From NCBI GenBank assembly GCA_963791435.1, contig CAWBSL010000001.1:1054001-1118000 (forward strand): a stretch of DNA of 64,000 bases, given 5' to 3'. Within the stretch, counting starts at the first letter, position 1. Each line of letters starts with the position of its first letter. Below, piece after piece: positions 37,819-46,538 of this stretch. The notes under the pieces are model-generated. The model was given only the letters and a program-made list of their open reading frames with translations, did no database searches and was not told where the DNA came from. This DNA comes from Palsa-851 sp963791435 (lineage in GTDB: Bacteria > Chloroflexota > Dormibacteria > Aeolococcales > Aeolococcaceae). The position numbers and the translations under genes are program-made.

Positions 37819-39105
37819 ATGAGCGTCACAGTCCTGGTCGGCGGCCAGTGGGGCGATGAAGGCAAGGGCAAGGTCATCGACCTGCTCGCCGACAGCGTGG
37901 ACATGGTCATCCGCTCACAGGGAGGCAACAACGCCGGCCACACCGTGGTCACCGGTGGCAAGGAACATCGCTTCCACCTGATCCCGAGCGGCATCCTCTA
38001 TCCGAAGACCACCAACATCATCGGCCACGGTGTCGTGGTGGATCCGGGGGCGTTTCTACGCGAGCTCGACGAGCTGCAGTCAGGCGGGGTCCAGGCGCAG
38101 AACCTCGTCATCAGCGAACGCGCGCACATGGTGATGCCGTATCACCCGGTGCTCGACCAGCTCGGTGAGGAGATGCGCGGCGACGATCGCCTCGGCACCA
38201 CCTGGCGCGGCATCGGCCCGGCGTACGAGGACAAGGTGCGGCGCATCGGGTTTCGCATCGGTGACCTCCAGAAGCCCGCGTTCCTCGAGAAGAAGCTGCG
38301 TTTCGTGCTCCGTCTCAAGAATGAGACCCTGACGCGGTTGTACGGCACCGAGCCATTCAACGAGAACGAAATCCTGGACGAGTATCTCGGCTACGCGGAG
38401 CGCATCGATCCGTACATCCAGGACATCTATCCGCTGATCCAGGAAGCGCTCACCAGTAACAAGCGGATCCTGCTCGAAGGCGCGCAGGGGGTGATGCTCG
38501 ACATCGATCTCGGCACCTATCCGTATGTGACATCCTCGTCACCAACTGCCGGCGGAGCGTGCACAGGCAGTGGCATCCCTCCGTCACGCGTGACGCGGAC
38601 GGTGGGCGTGTTCAAGGCATACACCACGCGTGTCGGCTACGGGCCGTTTCCGACCGAGCTGACCGACCTGCTCGGTGACCAGCTGCGTGAAGTCGGCGTC
38701 GAATACGGCACCACCACCGGCCGCGCTCGCCGCGTCGGCTGGTTCGATGCAGCCGTGTCGCGGTATGCGGTCGCCACCAACGGCATCGATGCGATGGTGC
38801 TGACCAAAATCGACGTGCTCGACGAGTTCGAGACGGTGAAGATCTGCACGGGCTACATGAGCAAAGGCGAGTACTGGGACCATCCGATGGCGAACATCTC
38901 GCATCTCAAGCACGTCGAGCCGATCTATGAGGAATTTCCCGGATGGATGACCCCGACGCGTGAGTGCCGGCGCTACGAGGATCTTCCAGCGGCGTGCCGC
39001 ACCTATGTCGATCGCGTCGGCGAGTTGTGTGGCGCGAGCGTCAACGTGGTGTCGGTCGGGCCCGACCGTGAGCACACGCTGGTGCGTATTTCCCTGCTCG
39101 ACTGA
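37819..39105 (+). CDS. purA: Adenylosuccinate synthetase
   Basis: First committed step from IMP to AMP: it joins aspartate to IMP using GTP. The 428-residue protein opens with VLVGGQWGDEGKGKVID, the GTP-binding loop, followed by GGNNAGHTVV. EGAQGVMLDIDLGTYPYVTS near residue 220 and TTTGRARRVGWFD near 300 match the family. The frame is open upstream to 37684, but this ATG begins the family N-terminus. A hairpin 34 bases after the stop probably ends the transcript. Confidence 0.97.
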   Translation: MSVTVLVGGQWGDEGKGKVIDLLADSVDMVIRSQGGNNAGHTVVTGGKEHRFHLIPSGILYPKTTNIIGHGVVVDPGAFLRELDELQSGGVQAQNLVISERAHMVMPYHPVLDQLGEEMRGDDRLGTTWRGIGPAYEDKVRRIGFRIGDLQKPAFLEKKLRFVLRLKNETLTRLYGTEPFNENEILDEYLGYAERIDPYIQDIYPLIQEALTSNKRILLEGAQGVMLDIDLGTYPYVTSSSPTAGGACTGSGIPPSRVTRTVGVFKAYTTRVGYGPFPTELTDLLGDQLREVGVEYGTTTGRARRVGWFDAAVSRYAVATNGIDAMVLTKIDVLDEFETVKICTGYMSKGEYWDHPMANISHLKHVEPIYEEFPGWMTPTRECRRYEDLPAACRTYVDRVGELCGASVNVVSVGPDREHTLVRISLLD

Positions 39106-39139
39106 CACCGCGCAAACGGCCTGCAAGATCAAGAAAAGT

Positions 39140-39167
39140 GGCAGGGGGCGGAGGGCCACCCCCTGCC
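39140..39167. terminator. Bidirectional terminator hairpin after purA
   Basis: GGCAGGGGG and CCCCCTGCC pair perfectly over nine bases around a 10-nt loop. On the minus strand the stem is followed by ACTTTTCTT, a proper T-rich tail, so it terminates best in that direction; for purA on the plus strand it lacks a T-tract. Confidence 0.65.
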
Positions 39168-39169
39168 GG

Positions 39170-39274
39170 TCAGGAAGGGATAGGGAGAGTTTCAAGAGAA
39201 AGTGTCAACGATCCAAACGCTTCGCGACGCGTCTTGGGTCGGTGAACCAACCCACCTCCTCGACGATTATATCA
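39170..39274 (-). ncRNA. Candidate small transcription unit (sRNA or micropeptide) antisense to the purA-NHL spacer
   Basis: On the minus strand an extended -10 (TGA-TATAAT, 39266-39274) is followed by AGGAGG (39255-39260), a TTG-started 26-codon frame (39250 down to 39170, residues MVHRPKTRREAFGSLTLSLE and a short tail) and then directly by the hairpin with T-tract at 39140-39167. An overlapping GTG frame would give the basic 16-mer GWFTDPRRVAKRLDR preceded by Met. Promoter, ribosome site and terminator line up within 135 bases, so an RNA is likely; whether a peptide is made is open. Confidence 0.45.
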
Positions 39275-39341
39275 AGGGGCCTGAGTCGGCCGCCCCGAAC
39301 GATCGCGAGCAGCACCTGCATCGCGAGATGATGGAACGCGC

Positions 39342-41000
39342 ATGACAACGACACTTGGACGCGTTCGCGCACCGGAACTTCGTGGCGCCGGCGGTTGGAT
39401 CAACACGGAGCATCCGATTGCGTTGCGTGATCTTCGCGGACGCGTCGTGCTGCTTGATTTCTGGACGTTCTGTTGCATCAACTGCCTGCGCGTCGTCGAG
39501 GAACTGCGCCCACTCGAGGAGCGATTCGGAGACCGGCTCGTCGTCATCGGCGTGCACTCGCCGAAGTTTCCGCACGAGTCCGACCACGCTGCGGTGGCGC
39601 GCGCAGTCGCCCGTCATCGCATCGCGCATCCCGTGCTGGACGACCCCGAACTCGAGACGTGGCAGCAGTACGGCGTTCGCGCCTGGCCGACCCTCGTCGT
39701 GATCGACCCGGATGGCTACGTGGTTGCGATGGCGTCCGGCGAGGGCAACGGCGCGGCGCTCGGCGACGTGATCCAGCAGCTCCTGGACGGACGGAGCGAT
39801 CCGGCCGTCGGTCCGGCGTTCACGCCTGTGGCTGTCCAGGCTCCGAAGACGCTCGCCTTCCCCGGGAAGGTCGCCTCAGACGGTGGGAGCAGGATTGCGA
39901 TCGCCGACACCGGCAACGACCGCGTGCTCGTCTGCGTCCTCGATGGAAGCATCGATCGGGAGTTCGCCGGCTTTCACCAGCCGCAGGGCGTCCGCTTCGA
40001 TGGTGACCGTCTCCTGGTCTGCGACACCGTGGCCGGGGAGTTGGTAGCGATCGATCTTCCCAGCGGCGATCGTCGCGTGCTCGCGTCGGAGCTGCGCTCT
40101 CCGTGGGACGCGCTGGTGATCCCGGACGGACGGATCGCCATTGCCGAAGCCGGCCTGCACAGGATCGTCGCGGTCCCCGCAGCTGGCGGCGCGCCGGAGG
40201 TGCTTGCCGGTAGCCGGGCGGAAGGATTGCGGGACGGGCCGGCGCGCGAAGCCCACCTCGCGCAGCCGAGCGGCCTGACACTCGTCGGCGCGGACGCGAT
40301 CGCATTCGCCAACTCCGAGGTCTCCGCACTTCGGGTGCTCCGCGACGGGAAGGTGGAGACGCTTGTGGGAACCGGGCTCTTCGACTGGGGCGCCGAGGAC
40401 GGCGACCGGCGAACCGCGCGTTTGCAGCATCCGATCGGTGTGGCGGCTCTGCCCGATGGGTCGATCGCAGTCGCCGACACGTTCAACTCGCTCATGCGCA
40501 TCTGGGCGGACGGCGAACTTCGCACGCTGCCGCTGCACGAGTCTGTCGACGAGCCTGGCGGACTCGATGTCTTACCCGACGGGCGGCTGGTGGTCGCCGA
40601 CACCAACCACCACCGCGTGGTCACAATCGACGCGCACAGCGGGGCAGTGACCGAGATCAACGTCCGCGATGAGCAGCAGTCAGGAGAGCACGCGGGGCCG
40701 CCGCTTTCCGGCGCCGCTGGAGCCAGGATCGTGGTTCAGGGAGATGTCGATCTCGCGGGATTGGATCTCGACTTTCAGCAGGGGCCGCCCCTTCGGGTCC
40801 ATCTCAGCACGAATTCCGAACCGCTGCTCGGGCCCGGCCCGAGATCGTGGGCCCTCGACAGCCTCCCGGTCACGCTCGAGGTGCAGCTGGGCCATCCCGG
40901 CAAGGGTGTGCTGACCCTCGACGTCATCGCGTCAACGTGCGAAGGCGACGTCTGCACCATCCGGCGGAACACCGTGGAGCACGCGCTCACGGTCTCCTAG
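39342..41000 (+). CDS. Thioredoxin-NHL repeat protein (NHLRC2-like)
   Basis: A 552-residue cytoplasmic protein with an N-terminal thioredoxin-like domain (about 1-150, Cys45-Ile-Asn-Cys48 in FWTFCCINCLR), then a six-bladed NHL propeller (about 170-430, for example IAIADTGNDRVLV and LVVADTNHHRVVTI) and a C-terminal beta domain. This is the order in NHLRC2. The domain pair suggests a thiol-redox role with a protein-binding propeller; the exact partner is unknown. Convergent with the cbpA-like gene. Confidence 0.9.
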   Translation: MTTTLGRVRAPELRGAGGWINTEHPIALRDLRGRVVLLDFWTFCCINCLRVVEELRPLEERFGDRLVVIGVHSPKFPHESDHAAVARAVARHRIAHPVLDDPELETWQQYGVRAWPTLVVIDPDGYVVAMASGEGNGAALGDVIQQLLDGRSDPAVGPAFTPVAVQAPKTLAFPGKVASDGGSRIAIADTGNDRVLVCVLDGSIDREFAGFHQPQGVRFDGDRLLVCDTVAGELVAIDLPSGDRRVLASELRSPWDALVIPDGRIAIAEAGLHRIVAVPAAGGAPEVLAGSRAEGLRDGPAREAHLAQPSGLTLVGADAIAFANSEVSALRVLRDGKVETLVGTGLFDWGAEDGDRRTARLQHPIGVAALPDGSIAVADTFNSLMRIWADGELRTLPLHESVDEPGGLDVLPDGRLVVADTNHHRVVTIDAHSGAVTEINVRDEQQSGEHAGPPLSGAAGARIVVQGDVDLAGLDLDFQQGPPLRVHLSTNSEPLLGPGPRSWALDSLPVTLEVQLGHPGKGVLTLDVIASTCEGDVCTIRRNTVEHALTVS

Positions 41001-41006
41001 AAGGGA

Positions 41007-41972
41007 TCAGCCGGCCGGTTGCCCCTCGGATTGCGCCCACGTCAGCAGCGCCTCCGGCGGCGGGCTCGGCAACCGGACGTCCACCGTGGCGAGGAGATCG
41101 CCGGCGCCGCCTCCCTTGAGATGCGGCATCCCGAGCCCTCGCAGGCGCAGGCGGGCGCCGTTCTGCGTGCCTGCCGGGATCGAGAGCTGAGCGGTGGTGC
41201 CCCTGAGCGTCGGAACACCGACCGTGCCCCCGGCGACGGCCGTGGCCAGTGGCGTCTGCACGCGCACGCCGAGATCGTCTCCGGTGCGGGTGAAGGCGGC
41301 GTGCGGCCGGATATGCACCCGGATGAAGAGGTCGCCTCTCGGTCCGCCGTTGCGTCCGGCAGTCCCCTGCCCGCTCGCTCGCACGCGAGCGCCCTCGTGG
41401 ATCCCCGCTGGGATCTTGACCTCGACCCGCCGCGGACCATCCGTCGAGCTCATGTCGACAGTGAGCGCGGCGCCGGCGAACGCCTCTTCGAGGCTGATAT
41501 CGGCGTTGCCCTCGACGTCCTCACCGCGGCGCGCCACCCGGCGCCGGGAGCGACCGGTGGTGAAGCCTTCAGGTGGCTCGCCGGCGCCCCCGCCGAAGAA
41601 CTGCTGGAAGAAGTCGCTGAAGGGCGCGCGGTTCCCGAACATGCCCTCGAGCTCGTCTGGGGATACCGTCCGGTACCCGAAACGCTCGTTCCCCTCGAAG
41701 GGATTGGGGCCTGGGCGACCGGTGCGCTCCCACTGCTCGTACTCCTGCCACCTCGGCCCGAGCTCGTCGTACTTCTTGCGCTTCTCGGGATCGCTGAGCA
41801 CCTCGTTGGCCTCGTTGATCTCCTTGAATCGATCTTCGGCAGCCTTGTCGCCCTGATTCACATCCGGGTGGTGCTTGCGGGCGAGCTTGCGGAAGGCGGT
41901 GCGGATCTCCTTGTCGGTGGCGGTCCGCGGAACGCCCAGAATCGCGTAGTAGTCCTTGAAAGTCGTTGGCAT
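41007..41972 (-). CDS. DnaJ/CbpA-type co-chaperone
   Basis: A 321-residue J-domain protein that stimulates the ATPase of DnaK and delivers clients. The J domain (1-70) holds HPD at residues 35-37. A Gly/Phe-rich linker with FQQFFGGG follows, then two C-terminal client-binding domains (about 150-315). The Cys-rich zinc finger of DnaJ is absent, so this is the CbpA (type II) form. The ATG sits 133 bases from the divergent propeller gene. Confidence 0.93.
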   Translation of the reverse strand: MPTTFKDYYAILGVPRTATDKEIRTAFRKLARKHHPDVNQGDKAAEDRFKEINEANEVLSDPEKRKKYDELGPRWQEYEQWERTGRPGPNPFEGNERFGYRTVSPDELEGMFGNRAPFSDFFQQFFGGGAGEPPEGFTTGRSRRRVARRGEDVEGNADISLEEAFAGAALTVDMSSTDGPRRVEVKIPAGIHEGARVRASGQGTAGRNGGPRGDLFIRVHIRPHAAFTRTGDDLGVRVQTPLATAVAGGTVGVPTLRGTTAQLSIPAGTQNGARLRLRGLGMPHLKGGGAGDLLATVDVRLPSPPPEALLTWAQSEGQPAG

Positions 41973-42104
41973 CTAGATCGCAGATACCTCGACCGGGCGA
42001 CCGCGAAACCCGGAACGCGCGGTATTCTTGGGCGGTCTCCCCGATTGCGGCGCGAGACCTCGCGGCGCCGTCACTCTCAATTCGACCCACTCAAGCGCCC
42101 TGCA

Positions 42105-43472
42105 GTGAGCACTCACCACACCACCGCCTCCTGTCCGCCCGCCACGCATTCGGCACGCCGCCGAAAGTCGCTCGGCGCCGCGTTGTTCGGCGTGTCCCTC
42201 GTCATGGGATTCGGCGTCCTGAGCGGTCCCGTATCGGCTGCACAGGTGGGATTCTCCGAGATGGGAGCACTGCCGGGCCTCGGATCGGGAAAGATCTGGA
42301 GCCTCGCGGTGGAGCCGTCGCAGCCGAACACGATCGTCGCCGGCACCGACAACGGGGTCTATGTCTCCCACGACACGGGCGCCAGCTGGGCGCCGACCCT
42401 GACGGGCATTCGGGTCTGGACCGTCGGCTTCAACGCGAAGAACTCCAGTGACGTCTTCGCCGGGACGGACGGGAAAGGGGTCTACGCGAGCCTCGACGGC
42501 GGCACCACCTGGGAGGACGCGTCGAGTGGGCTCGGCAACCTCGACGTCCGGTCTCTAGCGTTCGGGCTCGACGGGATCGCGGCCGGGACCAATGCGGGGG
42601 TCGCTCTGAGCCCGAATGGCCTCGTGTGGCACGACGGCGGGCTCGACCGGTATTCGATCGCCGCCGTGGCGGTCGCGGCCAACTACCCGCAATTCACCGT
42701 GATCGCGGGCGCTGATGGGGCGATCAGCGGAACGCTCGCCAGCGGATATCTCTTCAGCAGCAGCGGAGGCGGCGCGTGGGAGGTGCTCCAATCCGGGTTG
42801 CCAGCCGGGGCCGTCGTCTCATCGATCACGGCGGGACAGATCGACGCAGCCGTGCCGAAGCGCCCGCTGATCGTCGCGACCTCACAGGGGATCTTCCGGA
42901 GCGGCGACACGGGCGCCACGTGGACTGCCGGCACCGGTGTCCCGGCCGCGCTGACGCTGACGGTTGCGCAGTTCGGACCGCTCGACCCAAACCTCGCCTA
43001 TGCCGGGGCGGACGCAGGCGGTAGCACCGGTGGCGACTTCTATCGCTCGACCGATGGGGGCCTGACCTACCACAAGGCGGACACGGGACTTCCCAACGGG
43101 AGCAAGAACATCGATGCGATCGCGATCGCGAACACGACACCTCCCGAGGTCGTGGTGGCGGTCAACTCGCCCACCGGCGGCAGCCACGTCTATCTCGAGA
43201 GCGACACCACCGCGCTCGCGCCGCCGAAGTTGGTTCCCGAGTCTCCGGGCGCGCTCGTTCCTTCGTCGGTGCCGACGCCCACGCCGACGGCGACGCCCGT
43301 CGCTCAGGCGGTCAAGCCGACCGCCGCACCGCCGGCAAGCGGTATTCAGAAGTTCGCGCAAGCCGCGTTCCACTGGCCGACGCCGCTTGTGTACGAGGTG
43401 TTCTTCGTGCTGCTCGCCCTGTATGTGTACATCCGCTGGCGGCAGCGCTATTACGTGGAAGGACCTCCCTAG
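42105..43472 (+). CDS. Exported beta-propeller (sialidase/BNR-like) protein with C-terminal membrane anchor
   Basis: A 455-residue protein: signal peptide (SLGAALFGVSLVMGFGVLSGPVSA), a propeller of BNR/Asp-box repeats such as VYVSHDTGASW, VYASLDGGTTWED, IFRSGDTGATW and FYRSTDGGLTYH, a Pro/Thr-rich stalk (PTPTPTATP) and one membrane helix near the end. It resembles sortilin/Ycf48-like propellers; no sialidase active-site set is visible, so a binding rather than catalytic role is likely. GTG start. It is followed 24 bases later by ccdA. Confidence 0.8.
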   Translation: MSTHHTTASCPPATHSARRRKSLGAALFGVSLVMGFGVLSGPVSAAQVGFSEMGALPGLGSGKIWSLAVEPSQPNTIVAGTDNGVYVSHDTGASWAPTLTGIRVWTVGFNAKNSSDVFAGTDGKGVYASLDGGTTWEDASSGLGNLDVRSLAFGLDGIAAGTNAGVALSPNGLVWHDGGLDRYSIAAVAVAANYPQFTVIAGADGAISGTLASGYLFSSSGGGAWEVLQSGLPAGAVVSSITAGQIDAAVPKRPLIVATSQGIFRSGDTGATWTAGTGVPAALTLTVAQFGPLDPNLAYAGADAGGSTGGDFYRSTDGGLTYHKADTGLPNGSKNIDAIAIANTTPPEVVVAVNSPTGGSHVYLESDTTALAPPKLVPESPGALVPSSVPTPTPTATPVAQAVKPTAAPPASGIQKFAQAAFHWPTPLVYEVFFVLLALYVYIRWRQRYYVEGPP

Positions 43473-43484
43473 CGGTCGCCGACC

Positions 43485-43490
43485 TACGCT
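43485..43490 (+). promoter_or_regulatory. -10 hexamer of ccdA
   Basis: TACGCT ends six bases before the GTG start of ccdA, with no ribosome site between. Confidence 0.35.
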
Positions 43491-43496
43491 AGCGCC

Positions 43497-44240
43497 GTGA
43501 TCGGGGTGTCAGCGGGACCGTCGATTCCGCTTGCGTTTCTGGCGGGACTCGTGTCCTTCCTGTCGCCCTGCGTCTTCCCGCTCATGCCCGCGTACGCCGC
43601 CTACCTGAGCGGACGAGCGGGGCAGCCCGCGCTTGCAGGCGCATCGGGCGCGACGGTGACCACCTCAGGCCGGACTTCAGCGATGACGACGGGCATCGCG
43701 TTCGTGGTCGGGTTCAGCGTGATCTTCATCTGCGAGTACTACCTGCTGGAGGGCGTCCTCGCGATCACGATCTTCCAGCGGAACCTGGACCTGGTGAACC
43801 GCATCGCCGGCGCGATCATCATGGTGCTCGCGCTCCAGACGATGGGTGTTCTCCGCTTCGGCTGGCTCGAGCGCGAGCGGCGGTTCCACCTCCCCGTGTC
43901 GAGCGGCGCCGCGGGCGGCCTGCTCCTCGGGCTCACCTTCGCTGCGGGGTGGCTCCCCTGTCTCGGGCCGCAGCTCGGCGCGATCCTCACCATCGCCCAG
44001 AACCGCGAGTTCGGCGGGCTCCCTTTCATGATCCTGTACTGCCTGGGGCTGGCGGTCCCGTTCCTGCTCGTCGCGCTCCTGGCGGACCGGCTCGGCGGGG
44101 TGTTGCGCAGCATCAATCGCCACCTCCGCGTGATCAGCATCGTGGCCGGGGTGATCCTCTTCGCCTTCGGGCTGCTGATGGCCACCGGGCAGCTCACCGT
44201 GCTGAGCGGGCTCTCGTTTCAGTCGCCGTTCAACTTGTAG
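43497..44240 (+). CDS. ccdA: Cytochrome c biogenesis protein CcdA
   Basis: A 247-residue, six-helix membrane protein that carries electrons from cytoplasmic thioredoxin to the outside for cytochrome c maturation or disulphide exchange. The two membrane cysteines are in FLSPCVFPLMPAY (helix 1) and GWLPCLGP (helix 4). The 3' end overlaps the convergent histidine kinase gene by 11 bases. With the NHL-thioredoxin and DUF255 proteins nearby, this part of the window is rich in thiol-redox functions. Confidence 0.93.
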   Translation: MIGVSAGPSIPLAFLAGLVSFLSPCVFPLMPAYAAYLSGRAGQPALAGASGATVTTSGRTSAMTTGIAFVVGFSVIFICEYYLLEGVLAITIFQRNLDLVNRIAGAIIMVLALQTMGVLRFGWLERERRFHLPVSSGAAGGLLLGLTFAAGWLPCLGPQLGAILTIAQNREFGGLPFMILYCLGLAVPFLLVALLADRLGGVLRSINRHLRVISIVAGVILFAFGLLMATGQLTVLSGLSFQSPFNL

Positions 44241-45732
44241 GAGGAGGCGGCGGCGGGACCGGCGCGAGCGGAAACCACACCGTGACGGTGGTGCCGGCGC
44301 CTTCGGCGCTCCGGATCCCGACATCGCCTCCCTGGGCGCGGGCCAGCCCCTGGACGATGCTGAGACCGAGGCCGCTGCCGCCCTCCTCGCGAGCACGGGT
44401 CTTCTCGCCCCGGTAGAAGCGCTCGAAGACGTGGGGCAGGTCACTGGCCGGGATGCCGGGCCCATCGTCACGGAGTTCGAGCTTGGCCCATCCGGTTTCG
44501 GCGGTCGTGCTCCAGTGCTGCGCGGCGCCTTGGGCGTACTTGCAGGCGTTGACGAGGAGGTTGCGGACGATCGTCGTCACGGCGGTGCGGTCGGCACGGA
44601 TGTAGAGCGGCGCCGGGCCGAGATTGCGATCGAGCTGCGCGGGCATTCCCGGCACGCCTTCGTTCAGCAGGACGTTGACGGCGGCGTTGAGATCGAAATC
44701 CTCCGGGTGCGATTCGCGCGCCGCGTCCAGGCGCGCCAGCGTCAGAAGGTCGAGGACCAGCACGCGCATGCGCTCGGACTCGTTGCTCATCGCCTCGAGC
44801 GCCGAGTCGAGGACGGCCGGCTCGCGACCAGCGCCCCTGCGCAGCACGTCGATGTAGCCCTTGAGCGCCGTAAGCGGGGTGCGGAGCTCGTGCGACGCAT
44901 CGGCGATGAACCGGCGCACCTGCGCCTCGGAATCCTGTTGCGCTCGGAAGGCCTCCTCGATGCGATCGGCCATGTGGTCGAAGCTGCTCGCGAGCTGGCC
45001 CACCTCGTCGCGGCTTGGTGTCAGCCGGCTTCGCGCGGTGAGATCTCCGGCGGCGAGTTGCTCGGCCGTGGCGGTGAGTCGGCGCATCGGGCGCAGCGTG
45101 CGGCCGGTGAGCAGCACGCCGAGCGCGAGCGCCAGTGCCAGGACCACGAGACCGCCCGCCGTGATGAGCAGGATCTCGTCGTGCAGCACGTTGGTGATCG
45201 GCGTCATCGAGACCGAGAGCTGCGCCACCCCACAGGCGCCGGTCCCGGCGACGACGGGAAAGCCCACGACGAGTTGGTCACCGCTGTCGGTGGTGATCTG
45301 CTGCGCGACAGAACGCGTGCCACGGTTCACGACACCCTGAAGCACGGCGCTGTCGAGTGTTGGTGGGGTTGCCCCGGCCGGTGCGACGGCTTCCTCGGTG
45401 AGACTGCTGTCGTAAACGACCACTTGCACGGTTTGCCCGGTGACGGTGGAGACTGCGCTCGCCACTGCAGCGCCGACGATTTCAGGACGCGTGGCACACA
45501 AGCGGAGAGCCGCCGTCGTGGTGGCGCCGAGTGCCTTCTCCTTGTTCGCGATCAGCCGCTTCGCGGAGGTGAAATCGGCCTGCAACTCCCCGACCCGGTT
45601 GGTGATGAGGCTTGCTCGAAGGGTCAGAAACTGATACCCGGCAAGGAGAATCAGCAGGGGCAGCAGCAGGGCGATGAAGGTGAGGGTGAGCCGCCAGCGC
45701 AGCGATGCGAGGGCGTGTCCGATGCGACGCAC
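44230..45732 (-). CDS. Sensor histidine kinase (OmpR-type two-component system)
   Basis: A 500-residue membrane kinase. Helix 1 is near 13-36, an extracytoplasmic sensor of about 150 residues with two Cys follows, helix 2 is near 186-208, then HAMP, and the phosphorylated His281 in ASHELRTPL. The ATP domain has NLLVNACKYA, DDGPGIP and GGSGLGLSI. The signal is unknown. It follows the response regulator gene by three bases. Confidence 0.95.
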   Translation of the reverse strand: MRRIGHALASLRWRLTLTFIALLLPLLILLAGYQFLTLRASLITNRVGELQADFTSAKRLIANKEKALGATTTAALRLCATRPEIVGAAVASAVSTVTGQTVQVVVYDSSLTEEAVAPAGATPPTLDSAVLQGVVNRGTRSVAQQITTDSGDQLVVGFPVVAGTGACGVAQLSVSMTPITNVLHDEILLITAGGLVVLALALALGVLLTGRTLRPMRRLTATAEQLAAGDLTARSRLTPSRDEVGQLASSFDHMADRIEEAFRAQQDSEAQVRRFIADASHELRTPLTALKGYIDVLRRGAGREPAVLDSALEAMSNESERMRVLVLDLLTLARLDAARESHPEDFDLNAAVNVLLNEGVPGMPAQLDRNLGPAPLYIRADRTAVTTIVRNLLVNACKYAQGAAQHWSTTAETGWAKLELRDDGPGIPASDLPHVFERFYRGEKTRAREEGGSGLGLSIVQGLARAQGGDVGIRSAEGAGTTVTVWFPLAPVPPPPPPTS

Positions 45733-45735
45733 GTT

Positions 45736-46440
45736 CTACCGCGCCGCGGCGTCGCTCCCATCGACAGTGCTGCGCAACCGGTATCCGACGCCACGAACCG
45801 TCTGAATGCGCTCGTGAGTCGTGTCGCCGAGCTTGGTGCGCAGATAGCGAACGTAGACCTCGATGTTGTTCTCGTCGCCGAAGAAGTTGTAGCCCCAGAC
45901 CTCATCGAGGATTCGCTGGCGAGGCAGCACCTGGTCGGCGTTGCTCGCGAGGTAGAGGAGCAGGTCGTACTCGCGCACCGAGAGTTCCACCGAGCGGTCG
46001 CCGGCGCGAACCTCGCGCGTCGCGGTGTCGATGCTGAGGTCGCCGGCATGGATGACACGGGTGAGGTCGGGGTTGCGGCGCCGCAGCACGGCCTTGATCC
46101 GCGCGAGCAACTCGGCGAAATCGAAAGGCTTGACGAGGTAGTCGTCCGCCCCGAGTTCGAGGCCCTGGATGCGATCGCTGGTCTCGTCGCGCGCGCTGAG
46201 GATGATGATCCCGCGAGAGCGGTCACCGGACAGGGCACGACACAGCTGCCAGCCGTCGACGCGCGGCATCATCAGGTCGAGGACGACGAGATGAGGCTTG
46301 TACTCGTCCACGACGCGGAGCGCGACATGACCGTCCGGCGCGGTGCGGACGTCATATCCCTCATGGCGCAATCCGAGCGCGATGAAGTCGGTGATGCTCT
46401 GCTCGTCGTCCACGACGAGGATGCGGGTCGGCCCACTCAT
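45736..46440 (-). CDS. OmpR/PhoB family response regulator
   Basis: A 234-residue regulator: receiver domain with Asp11/Asp12 and phosphorylated Asp55 (VVLDLMMP), then a winged-helix DNA-binding domain ending in YVRYLRTKLGD...IQTVRGVGYRL. It is the first gene of the pair with the kinase. TATACT lies seven bases before the ATG, and an 11-bp tandem repeat lies 61-82 bases upstream, a plausible site for autoregulation. Confidence 0.95.
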   Translation of the reverse strand: MSGPTRILVVDDEQSITDFIALGLRHEGYDVRTAPDGHVALRVVDEYKPHLVVLDLMMPRVDGWQLCRALSGDRSRGIIILSARDETSDRIQGLELGADDYLVKPFDFAELLARIKAVLRRRNPDLTRVIHAGDLSIDTATREVRAGDRSVELSVREYDLLLYLASNADQVLPRQRILDEVWGYNFFGDENNIEVYVRYLRTKLGDTTHERIQTVRGVGYRLRSTVDGSDAAAR

Positions 46441-46447
46441 TGCTTCG

Positions 46448-46453
46448 AGTATA
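46448..46453 (-). promoter_or_regulatory. -10 hexamer of the response regulator gene
   Basis: TATACT on the minus strand ends seven bases before the ATG; no Shine-Dalgarno is present. Confidence 0.45.
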
Positions 46454-46500
46454 TAAGTCGGTCTGCCACAACTCCGCCACGAGATGATCCCAAAACGTGT

Positions 46501-46522
46501 CTTCTCAGCGCCTTCTCAGCGG
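46501..46522 (+). promoter_or_regulatory. Tandem 11-bp repeat, candidate response-regulator binding site
   Basis: CTTCTCAGCGC and CTTCTCAGCGG stand head to tail with an 11-bp period, one helical turn, as in sites of OmpR/PhoB-family dimers. The repeat lies between the divergent response-regulator and PHP genes: about 60-80 bases upstream of the former's predicted transcript start and right over the -35 region of the latter. Confidence 0.6.
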
Positions 46523-46526
46523 CCTC

Positions 46527-46532
46527 TACACT
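46527..46532 (+). promoter_or_regulatory. -10 hexamer of the PHP gene
   Basis: TACACT ends six bases before the ATG of the PHP gene and five bases after the tandem repeat. Confidence 0.4.
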
Positions 46533-46538
46533 GGGCGA

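Noticed and set aside
42071..42103. Possible HspR/HAIR-type heat-shock operator upstream of the cbpA-like gene
   Set aside because: Only one half (ACTCAAG at 42089-42095) matches; the other half at the required 7-base distance does not.
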